A stretch of DNA of 38,628 nucleotides from Alphaproteobacteria bacterium. GTDB lineage: Bacteria; Pseudomonadota; Alphaproteobacteria; RF32; CAG-239. Under the pieces are notes generated by a model. It saw only the letters and a list, made by a program, of their open reading frames with translations, ran no database searches and was not told where the DNA came from. This document shows, one piece after another, positions 32,756 through 38,628 of this stretch. The DNA lies in the NCBI GenBank assembly GCA_017445475.1, contig JAFSUB010000010.1:1-38628 (forward strand). The letters are read 5' to 3'. The translations under genes were made by a program, and so were the position numbers. Positions within the stretch are counted from its first letter, which is position 1; the number at the start of each line of letters is the position of its first letter.

Positions 32756-33148
32756 ATGAAAAAATTTTTATATGCATTTGCTTTTGTTTTGTGTGCCACG
32801 AATGCAATGGCGGAAACCTATTTTGTGATTGATGACAATGGGTATGTAACCGGACAAATGACAACAACCACCACAACATATACCGCACCGGCGCTTGTTA
32901 CAAGCCAGCCGCAGGTTACGGTTGTTCGCTCATCGCCCGTTGTTCAAAACAGTTATTATTATGACAGCTATTCAACGGGTTCGGCTTTTGCCGCAGGTGT
33001 GACAACAGCCGTTATCGGTGCACTTTTGTTTGACGGGTTTCATGTTCGTCATCATCACAAACACAAAGCACCGGTCGTTATTCATCACGGTTCACACCAC
33101 GGCTTCGGACATCACGGAAAACCTGCCGGACACAAACACAAACGCTAA
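32756..33148 (+). CDS. Exported His-rich protein
   Basis: 130 aa, with AAAGGAG before the ATG. Signal peptide MKKFLYAFAFVLCATNAMA, then a Thr/Val/Tyr-rich part. A short hydrophobic Gly/Ala segment follows (residues about 77-92, FAAGVTTAVIGALLFDG). The tail has about a dozen His among its last 35 residues (HHHKHK, HHGSHHGFGHHG). A periplasmic metal-binding or metal-buffering role (zinc, nickel or copper) is an inference from composition. Monocistronic, divergent from infC. Confidence 0.8.
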   Translation: MKKFLYAFAFVLCATNAMAETYFVIDDNGYVTGQMTTTTTTYTAPALVTSQPQVTVVRSSPVVQNSYYYDSYSTGSAFAAGVTTAVIGALLFDGFHVRHHHKHKAPVVIHHGSHHGFGHHGKPAGHKHKR

Positions 33149-33257
33149 AAAAGTTTTAGTGTAAGGTTTTGTAATATTATGTGAGTTGACGTTAAAGGCG
33201 ATATGCTGCTTAAATGAAAACGGATTTTGTTTCAACTAGATATAAAGGATTTATTTC

Positions 33258-33890
33258 ATGAATAAAGTCGTTTTATTGGCAGGTGTGGCCTGCTTATTTG
33301 CAACAAATGTTTTTGCTGCGGATTTTAATCCCTATGTTTCAGCCAAGCTCAAATATGTATACAGTCAGAACAAAGAAAAAATTAAAGGCGTGTATTTGGA
33401 CGAGGCTTTTAAGGAAACCGGTCATCTTAACAAAGGTGTTTTCGGTGGCAGTTTTGCAACCGGTGTTATATCGCCGCTTGAATATGGCGCCGTTCGTATG
33501 GAACTTGAATATGCGCAAAACGCAGACGCTAAAAAAGGCCATGGGGACGAAAAAACAACAATCGAAACCAGAGCCGGTTTTGTGAACGCTTATTATGATT
33601 TTGACCTTAACCAATCAGTTCCTTTAACGCCGTATATCGGCATGGGCTTGGGCTGGGGACATTTTGAAGTTAAAGACGATGAGGGTCCGCTCAAGAAAAA
33701 CGGCTTGGCTTTCAACGTTGGTGCCGGTGTGTCTTATGCAATGAGCAAAAACCTTGCACTTGATACGGGTTATCGCTTTGTGCGCTATGCACCGATTAAA
33801 AAGACCTATAAAGATGATGAAGGAATGCTCAAAGTCAGGACACAATCTCGTGCACATGAGATTTATGCCGGTTTAAGATACAGCTTCTAG
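33258..33890 (+). CDS. Outer-membrane beta-barrel protein
   Basis: 210 aa. Signal peptide ends NVFAA (about residue 21), then an eight-strand-type barrel: FNPYVSAKLKYVYS, GGSFATGVISPLEYGAVRMELEYAQ in parts, TPYIGMGLGWGHFEV, LAFNVGAGVSYAMSKNLALDTGYRFVRY in parts. The ending YAGLRYSF carries the C-terminal Phe. A possible promoter (TTGACG near 33186) lies upstream. Paralogous in style to the barrels at 10487 and 37546. Immune-evasion or adhesion roles are known for such proteins, but none is evident here. Confidence 0.88.
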   Translation: MNKVVLLAGVACLFATNVFAADFNPYVSAKLKYVYSQNKEKIKGVYLDEAFKETGHLNKGVFGGSFATGVISPLEYGAVRMELEYAQNADAKKGHGDEKTTIETRAGFVNAYYDFDLNQSVPLTPYIGMGLGWGHFEVKDDEGPLKKNGLAFNVGAGVSYAMSKNLALDTGYRFVRYAPIKKTYKDDEGMLKVRTQSRAHEIYAGLRYSF

Positions 33891-33910
33891 TTTGTTGGCA
33901 TGAAAAAAAA

Positions 33911-33942
33911 GACCCGTGCTTTTTGTGCGCGGGCCTTTTTTT
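33911..33942. terminator. Bidirectional terminator
   Basis: GACCCGTGC (33911-33919) with GCGCGGGCC (33927-33935), one mismatch and one G-U, then seven T; A-run on the other side for the converging 78-aa gene. Confidence 0.82.
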
Positions 33943-34177
33943 AAATTCTATTGATGCACCATGATGCGATGAGGATATAAACAACCATCAAAACAAGCGG
34001 TGCACTCAATGCGCAAAAAATCCACAGCAGGATTTTAAGCACATCAATCCAGCTTTCCATTGCCGCAACAAGCGAGGCGGCAAGATACAAAAGTGCTGTG
34101 AGAACAGCAGCAGGAAAGGCGAAAACGAAAAGCAATATGATGCTTCCTGTAGCCTTTGAAATTATATCTGGATTCAT
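33941..34177 (-). CDS. Small two-span membrane protein
   Basis: 78 aa with two long hydrophobic segments, residues about 12-38 and 46-72 (SIILLFVFAFPAAVLTALLYL; LLWIFCALSAPLVLMVVYIL). No domain known and the ribosome binding site is weak. It is transcribed toward the terminator shared with the barrel gene. It may be real, but evidence is limited to length, codon use and hydrophobic pattern. Confidence 0.6.
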   Translation of the reverse strand: MNPDIISKATGSIILLFVFAFPAAVLTALLYLAASLVAAMESWIDVLKILLWIFCALSAPLVLMVVYILIASWCINRI

Positions 34178-34263
34178 AACTTAAAATAATTGGTTTGTAA
34201 TTTTGTTTGTTCTGAATTTATGACAAAAAAACAAAAAATGCAAGAATTTTTTTTAAACCGACG

Positions 34264-34304
34264 CAAAAAAGCCCGCGCGTTTTGTGCACAGGCCTTTTTT
34301 TTGC
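34264..34304 (-). terminator. Intrinsic terminator of the 374-aa gene
   Basis: A G/C-rich imperfect hairpin (GCC and CGC arms, 34271-34295) with a T-run on the minus strand just beyond the stop at 34307. Its loop resembles the terminator at 33911. Confidence 0.7.
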
Positions 34305-34306
34305 TT

Positions 34307-35431
34307 TTATCTGATGTGCAAACTGTCAGCCAAAGCTTTTTGCTGCGCAAGCTGTTGTGCGCTCATTGCGTTTGATCCGCTTTCGTAAGGGTTTCTGAAA
34401 TGATTGATTGAAGCCGTGAAAATTGTTTTATCATCGGGGTTTGCGTATCGGGCAAAGTTTTCAAACGGCATCTCCGAAAGCTTTAATGCCGGTGTGTCTA
34501 AAACGGTTGCATCTTGTCCGTTTCGCCACGATTCATAGCGCCTCACATCATCTCTTAAAATGGGAGTCGTCTTACAAGCTTCGCGCATATAGGGCATGAG
34601 CTTTTGTTCCATATCGGCAACATTTTGGTCTTTATAGTATGAACCTTTGGTTGCTTCGGGAGCTGCATTCGGAAAACGCTTTTTTGCTTCTTCCAAAACC
34701 AAACCGATTTCGCCTAAAACTTCGTTTTTAACGGAATCGGGGGCGTTTAAGTGCTCAAGTCTTGCAAAATTATCATAAGCCGAACCCAGAGCCACGGCAA
34801 ACTGCCCGTCATCAAGCGCGGCATATTTGTTTGAGGCATTCATTTTTGCCTTTAACATATCGTTTCTTGCCTTAAGAGAAGCGCGCGCCTGTTGTTGTTC
34901 AATGCCGCGCAGTTCGGAAATTGTTTTTCTAAACCCCTTATGCACGCCGTCGGCAACGCTTATCGGTTTTCTGAACACAACAGATGTTTCCATCAGATTC
35001 TCTTTAAGGCGAGAAGCATCTTCACGCATCACCTGCTTTAAGGTTTTTTTGCCGGTAAGCAAATCGGCGCGGTTTTGAAACGAAGTTGCCATGCTTTCTT
35101 TAACCTTTTCCCACCAACTCTTTTTTTGTTTGGTTTTGAGGCCGACATAGCCGACGGTGTTGCCCTCGCTGTCTTTAACTTCCATTGCGGAAGATGTTTC
35201 ATATTTGGCATTCAAATCGTTTGTTCTGATTTCGTCTTTCACCGATTCTTTAATATTATTCTTAAGGCTTGAAATGATGCTTTTAAAAGAATCAAACTCG
35301 TGTTTAATTTTTGCAATTTCCGAATCGGAATTGGTAACGGATTTGACAACGTCATTAAATTCTTTTTTACCTTCTGCCACATCGGCAAGCTGGCGTAAAA
35401 TCTCAGCTGTGAGTGTTGCTGTGTTTGACAT
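34307..35431 (-). CDS. Unknown 374-aa coiled-coil protein
   Basis: 374 aa, mostly alpha-helical, no signal peptide. Residues 15-75 form a probable coiled coil (VVKSVTNSDSEIAKIKHEF). A short beta segment follows (VKDSEGNTVGYVGLKTKQ), then a long basic helical part (residues 100-225) and a helical C-terminal domain with QLAQQKALADSLHIR at the end. I do not recognise a family. The shape, a helical scaffold with a repeated helix-turn pattern, would suit an effector or structural protein, but this is a guess. Confidence 0.75.
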   Translation of the reverse strand: MSNTATLTAEILRQLADVAEGKKEFNDVVKSVTNSDSEIAKIKHEFDSFKSIISSLKNNIKESVKDEIRTNDLNAKYETSSAMEVKDSEGNTVGYVGLKTKQKKSWWEKVKESMATSFQNRADLLTGKKTLKQVMREDASRLKENLMETSVVFRKPISVADGVHKGFRKTISELRGIEQQQARASLKARNDMLKAKMNASNKYAALDDGQFAVALGSAYDNFARLEHLNAPDSVKNEVLGEIGLVLEEAKKRFPNAAPEATKGSYYKDQNVADMEQKLMPYMREACKTTPILRDDVRRYESWRNGQDATVLDTPALKLSEMPFENFARYANPDDKTIFTASINHFRNPYESGSNAMSAQQLAQQKALADSLHIR

Positions 35432-35466
35432 TTTTGTACCTTTCTTTGCTTTTTTTTATTTTAAGT

Positions 35467-35636
35467 TTAGCGGAGAGTTAGCAAATCATTATGGTACAAC
35501 ATGACCTCGCCGTTTTTAGATTTAAAATCCTGAACATATACGACAAGCTCCCCGCCGCCAAAAGCGGAGAATTTGCTCGGGCGCCTGCCTGCCCAAGCTT
35601 AACGACCAATTCTTCAAGGCCGCATACCATATAGAC
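35467..35636 (-). pseudogene. Frameshifted gene relic
   Basis: On the minus strand two protein-like stretches lie end to end in different frames. The first (about 35581-35636) reads YMVCGLEELVVKLGQAGAR. The second (35467-35580, 38 codons to a TAA) reads SKFSAFGGGELVVYVQDFK and SKNGEVMLYHNDLLTLR. The switch is near 35580, in a GGGC-rich run. No start codon or ribosome binding site is visible, and further upstream a third frame appears coding-like. It looks like the tail of a decayed gene, but it could be chance. The rest of 35432-35797 shows only the terminator at 35735. Confidence 0.35.
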
Positions 35637-35734
35637 TTGCTAAAGTCCGTTTTAAATGCCACTTGGGCATTAAGCCCTTATGACAATTTGGATTATATCA
35701 TCTTTTTTAAAGAAAAGCAAACGAAAAATAGCAC

Positions 35735-35769
35735 AAAAAAGCCGCAGGGTTTTAAGCTGCGACTTTTTT
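35735..35769 (-). terminator. Intrinsic terminator of the 445-aa gene
   Basis: AGCCGCAG (35740-35747) with CTGCGACT (35757-35764), one mismatch; T-run on both strands. It ends the minus-strand gene at 35798. Confidence 0.8.
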
Positions 35770-35797
35770 AAGTTAAAACAGTTTTGAAATCAAAGCC

Positions 35798-37135
35798 TTA
35801 AATATCGGCTTTTCTTCGCCACGCTTTATATTGCTCCAAAACATAATCTTTACCGCGTTTTAAGGCATAGGCTTTGGCATCTTGCTCTTTTTCTATGGCA
35901 TGACGGGCGTTTCGTTCCGTGATTTTAAGGGCTTCTTTGAAATTCTTAAAACCAACCATTTTTGCCGCAATTTCTAAAGCCTTGTGATGGGCAATTTCAA
36001 GCTCTTTTTTAAGATGTTTGGCTTTTTGCTTTAACATTTCGATATAAATTTCGCGCGCCGTCTTTTGCGTTTTTTCAACCTCGCGATAAATAAAATCGAT
36101 GTAATATGGCGGGACATACGACGTATGAGGGACCATTTTTGGAAAAGAATTCATTATGCTTTTAATTAAATAAATGGCAGTCAGCTCTTCAAGCGCATTG
36201 CTGATGACAAGTTTTCCGTCATCAAAAAGAACATACGTGTCATGTTCCGGTATATAATCACCGTCTTTGATTTTCGGATTTGTAACACTGATACATTTTC
36301 GGCCGTTAAAAAGCGTTTTCATATATTCGGTTACATCTTTTAAGGCAGTTTCCGAAAATTCGCGTTTAGGTGTTTCTTTTGCAACCGTTTCTTTCGAAGG
36401 TAAATACCAATCAAAGCTCTTGGCCTTTTCATCTAAAGCCGCTAAATAATCTTGCGGTACATAACGGCGCTTTAAGAAGTAAAAATCAGGATATTCCTTC
36501 CTAAAATGAGAAGGAATCGAGGGATCGGTGATTGGATTTAAGTTTGAATAGTCTTCCGACACATAAAATGAACCATCATCGAATAAAGCTATATAGTCGC
36601 GCACAAAAGGGTCTATTTTACTTGTTTTGGAAGAGGTGAGCAAAACTTGACCTTTTGCAAAGCAATTTTGGACGAATGTTTTTTTATCCGGAATTTTGAC
36701 GGCTTCAAGGTGTGATTCCGGTGAATATTTTAGAACCGCATATTCTGAAATTTGTCTTAAAAATTTATCGTAAGCAAAAAATTCAAACTGTGTTTGCGGC
36801 CCGTAAACTTCCTTGATTTTGTAGCCGTGAAGAGACAGCATACGCTCGATTCTTTTAAATTGTATGCTGTTATCCTTTGTCGGATCAAAGTTGTGGATTA
36901 ACACACCGTTTGAGAAGAACTGAAAAGGTGCGGGATATGAATCAAACGAAAGTGTGGCGACTTTTGAGACCACCCAAGCGTTTTTAAGGTGGTTTTTGTG
37001 CTTGAATTCATGTTTCAAATTCATTTCATAATTAAGTTGAGGTGGAACATAATCATATGAAAAAGTTAAACACGTTCCATCTTGAAAAAGCTTTTCAAGC
37101 GTTACGGGGGTTAAATCTAAAGATAGCGTTTTCAT
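35798..37135 (-). CDS. Unknown 445-aa protein with internal repeats
   Basis: 445 aa, no signal peptide. Three similar blocks can be traced: residues about 20-90 (CLTFSYDYVPP ... FFSNGVLIHNF), 160-250 (IALFDDGSFYVSEDYSN ... YVPQDYLAALDEKAKS) and 280-360 (YVLFDDGKLVISNALEEL ... YVPPYYIDFIYREVEK). Shared features are a FDDG turn between two strands and a downstream YVPxxY helix. The C-terminal 90 residues are a charged coiled coil. Not recognised as a known family. A strong promoter lies 160 bp upstream, so the leader is long. Confidence 0.75.
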   Translation of the reverse strand: MKTLSLDLTPVTLEKLFQDGTCLTFSYDYVPPQLNYEMNLKHEFKHKNHLKNAWVVSKVATLSFDSYPAPFQFFSNGVLIHNFDPTKDNSIQFKRIERMLSLHGYKIKEVYGPQTQFEFFAYDKFLRQISEYAVLKYSPESHLEAVKIPDKKTFVQNCFAKGQVLLTSSKTSKIDPFVRDYIALFDDGSFYVSEDYSNLNPITDPSIPSHFRKEYPDFYFLKRRYVPQDYLAALDEKAKSFDWYLPSKETVAKETPKREFSETALKDVTEYMKTLFNGRKCISVTNPKIKDGDYIPEHDTYVLFDDGKLVISNALEELTAIYLIKSIMNSFPKMVPHTSYVPPYYIDFIYREVEKTQKTAREIYIEMLKQKAKHLKKELEIAHHKALEIAAKMVGFKNFKEALKITERNARHAIEKEQDAKAYALKRGKDYVLEQYKAWRRKADI

Positions 37136-37290
37136 AGCAAAATCTCCTTATCGCGAGGATATAATCTTCTGATGCCTGCCGGTCAAAAATCCTCATTTGT
37201 TTTAAGGGTTTTGCCTTGTATATGTTAAAAGGTTGTCTCGTCCGAGTTTGCCTGTAAAAAGGGCAGGCAGCAAGCGCCAACCATCGCTCT
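37136..37290 (-). promoter_or_regulatory. Long structured 5' leader
   Basis: About 155 nt between the promoter and the start. Reading 5'-3': GCCTGCC (near 37262-37268), GAGGAT (near 37191-37196), GGCAGGC (near 37176-37182) and ATCCTC (near 37155-37160). Strand 1 pairs with 3 and strand 2 with 4, a nested-crossing (pseudoknot-like) pattern. Strand 1 can also form a local hairpin GCCTG/CAGGC. A ribosome binding site AAGGAG lies near 37145. No terminator is seen, so control, if any, would be translational. The rest of 37136-37545 holds only the two promoters. Confidence 0.4.
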
Positions 37291-37297
37291 GATTCAA

Positions 37298-37326
37298 ATC
37301 CTAACAAAAATTGTGTTAATTGTCAA
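37298..37326 (-). promoter_or_regulatory. Promoter of the 445-aa gene
   Basis: On the minus strand TTGACA (37321-37326), 17-bp spacer and TAGGAT (37298-37303). Confidence 0.7.
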
Positions 37327-37437
37327 GAAAAAAAAAGACAACGTCTCAAAGTGCCGTTGTTGTTGGCTTTTACTGAAGAAAAACCATAAAAAACCTGATA
37401 TTATTAATGCACAAGTCGCATATATCATAAAAAGTGC

Positions 37438-37467
37438 TTGACATAAGCATATAACCCCTTATATATT
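37438..37467 (+). promoter_or_regulatory. Promoter of the 37546 barrel gene
   Basis: TTGACA (37438-37443) then TATATA/TATATT at spacing 16-18 (37460-37467), about 80 bp before the ATG. Confidence 0.65.
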
Positions 37468-37545
37468 GAAAAACGGTATAAAGGTATTCTTGAAAAGTTT
37501 GCTTTATATCAAAATGTTTTAAACTACAAAGGAAGGATTTAGCCT

Positions 37546-38223
37546 ATGAAATCATTAGTAACGCTAACAGCGATTGCTTTGGCAGCAACATGTGTTTCTG
37601 CTTCGGCAGCAACATTAGAATATAAACCTTATGTCGGTTTTGATTTGGGATATATGAAACTGCATTCCCAAAGAGGAAACATTAATATTCCTCGGCCACC
37701 GTTAAGTATTAAACTTCACTCATTGTTTAAAGACCATCAATACACAGGCACATTCGTTGCCGGTGCACGCCTCGGCGAACATTTCGGTGTGGAAGCTTTC
37801 GTTCAAAGAGGTAAGGAAGAAAAACAAACGATTGATCTTGCAAAATATGGTCTGGATACGTCCGATATTCCGGTTGGCATCAAACCGCAAACCACAACAC
37901 AGCTCAACTTCGCTTGGGGTTTGGACGTGAACGGATATTTGCCCGTGGCAGAAAAGCTGGAATTAACGGCCGGTCTCGGTGTTGGTTTTTATAACTTCAC
38001 ACACGGTGTAACGGGTAGCCTTGTCGGAACACCTCTCAATCTTCGCATTCAGCAGGAAGAAGACAATGTTCTCGGTGTGAGAATGAGCCTCGGTGCAGAA
38101 TATAAGTTAAACGAAAACTGGTCAGCCAAAACAAATTTCCGTTATGTCAGGCTTGATCCGGGTGCGCTTGAGTGGACAGACAACATAAAAGAATTTACGG
38201 TTGGTCTTCGCTACGCATTCTAA
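37546..38223 (+). CDS. Outer-membrane beta-barrel protein
   Basis: 225 aa. Signal peptide ending SASAA (about residue 22), then barrel strands: LEYKPYVGFDLGYMKLHS, TFVAGARLGEHFGVEAFVQRG in parts, LTAGLGVGFYNFTHGVTGSL and VRMSLGAEYKLNENWSAKTN. The end FTVGLRYAF gives the C-terminal Phe signal. It shares GLGVGFY and GAEY blocks with the barrel at 10487, so they are probably paralogues. Own promoter and terminator; AAGGAAGGA before the ATG. Confidence 0.88.
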   Translation: MKSLVTLTAIALAATCVSASAATLEYKPYVGFDLGYMKLHSQRGNINIPRPPLSIKLHSLFKDHQYTGTFVAGARLGEHFGVEAFVQRGKEEKQTIDLAKYGLDTSDIPVGIKPQTTTQLNFAWGLDVNGYLPVAEKLELTAGLGVGFYNFTHGVTGSLVGTPLNLRIQQEEDNVLGVRMSLGAEYKLNENWSAKTNFRYVRLDPGALEWTDNIKEFTVGLRYAF

Positions 38224-38239
38224 TCAAATTATGCTTATT

Positions 38240-38278
38240 AAAGATTCCGAATCTTGAAAACGATTCGGAATCTTTTTT
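38240..38278 (+). terminator. Intrinsic terminator
   Basis: AAAGATTCCGAATC and GATTCGGAATCTTT form a near-perfect stem with a T-run. The stretch 38279-38450 after it is very AT-rich with no gene. Confidence 0.9.
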
Positions 38279-38453
38279 AAGTTTAAAATGATTCGACGCA
38301 CATTATATTTTATTTTTAGATTGTTTTTTGTTGTTTTTTGTGTTACAATAAGCTCGTTTCTTTCCGCAAAACGGTTTTCCACAAGAAAAAAAATCGTTAG
38401 TTCAATATGATAAATAAATTTGAAAAATTTTTAATTTTTTTTAAAAAAAAGTA

Positions 38454-38482
38454 TTGACAGAGGGGAGGGGATGGACTATAAG
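38454..38482 (+). promoter_or_regulatory. Strong promoter near the window end
   Basis: TTGACA (38454-38459), exact 17-bp spacer and TATAAG (38477-38482), with an AT-rich tract just upstream. It is one of the best matches in the window. The transcript would start near 38489 and run off the edge. Confidence 0.75.
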
Positions 38483-38552
38483 CACACTCACCGGTTTTTA
38501 GAAGGGGACTTTTTGAGCCGGAGGTTATAGAACAAGTGAATAGGAAGAGGAT

Positions 38553-38594
38553 ATACAGGCAGCGTGCTTTAACAATAAAGAACGAGGTCTGTAT
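38553..38594 (+). promoter_or_regulatory. Hairpin over a start codon in the leader
   Basis: ATACAG (38553-38558) pairs with CTGTAT (38589-38594), and GCTTT with AAAG inside. The 3' arm holds the GAGG ribosome binding site and the AT of the ATG at 38593, so the start would be masked. A second CCGG/CCGG stem lies near 38491-38521. Confidence 0.4.
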
Positions 38595-38628
38595 GAAAAA
38601 AAGGAACCTGAAAAGAAATTCTTTATGA
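38593..38628 (+). CDS. Possible 11-codon leader peptide
   Basis: MKKRNLKRNSL then TGA at the very last base. GAGG is 6 nt upstream. The last bases are ATGA, so a following gene could start there in overlap. Too short to judge. Confidence 0.25.
   Translation: MKKRNLKRNSL

Noticed and set aside
34190-34375. 61-codon plus-strand frame
   Set aside because: It runs through the terminator and into the antisense of the 374-aa gene, with low-complexity Lys/Phe composition.
37095-37307. 70-codon minus-strand frame overlapping the start of the 445-aa gene
   Set aside because: It overlaps the leader and the gene start, and has no ribosome binding site. The structured leader explains the region better.
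38279-38450. Possible replication origin (AT-rich tract with TTTTCCACA, a DnaA-box-like 9-mer near 38388)
   Set aside because: Only one box is seen, and no dnaA, parA or hemE neighbour is present.

Overview
The window looks like a chromosomal segment of an AT-rich, host-associated type of alphaproteobacterium. The evidence is gene order: tolC, a PopZ-type protein and valS in a row; tRNA-Trp, secE and nusG; ptsP, a RodZ-type HTH protein, hisS and prfA. The cell is Gram-negative, with three small beta-barrel proteins, TolC, an OmpA-type lipoprotein and several other exported proteins. I place it among gut-type Alphaproteobacteria by inference only; no rRNA is present. Promoters repeatedly fit TTGACA, 16-17 bp, then TANNNT. 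Almost every transcription unit ends in a clear hairpin plus T-run.

Layout. 1-3600: the 5' end of a tRNA, rnhB, a ParB-fold-like unknown, typA and tRNA-Trp. 3600-5300: secE and nusG, then 600 bp of palindromic and tandem repeat DNA where rplK is normally found, then an HU gene. 5395-11300: tolC, mini-popZ, valS, an OmpA-like lipoprotein and a beta-barrel protein. 11300-18250: a structured 5' leader, a cupin, ptsP, a rodZ-like gene, hisS, prfA and a membrane protein. 18269-22340: rplQ, a fused prmA/aminopeptidase P gene and a lipoprotein. 22340-24100: palindromic repeats, a second copy of the structured leader with a small HTH-like gene, and a Pro/Arg-rich exported protein. 24100-30400: a CorC/HlyC-type protein, a membrane protein, queH, a toxin-antitoxin-like pair flanked by a duplicated uvrA 3' end, and uvrA. 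30400-38628: a duplicated family of unknown genes, infC with an apparent AUA start, exported proteins, two large unknown proteins, a frameshifted relic, and a strong promoter with a structured leader running off the end.

The most notable finding is a pair of 5' leader RNAs at 11325-11480 (minus) and 22690-22846 (plus). Each lies between a promoter and a start codon. Each has a 5' hairpin, a long P2/P3 helix supported by compensatory changes between the copies, a shared core ATAAGGCATT, and a GGGGAG strand that can pair either locally or with CTCCCC at the base of an intrinsic terminator. This is the architecture of a transcription-attenuating riboswitch or cis-regulatory RNA, and I do not recognise it as a known class. 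Other notable points are the prmA/aminopeptidase fusion, the 76-bp uvrA 3'-end duplication around the zeta-like cassette, and the 90-bp repeat cluster behind nusG.
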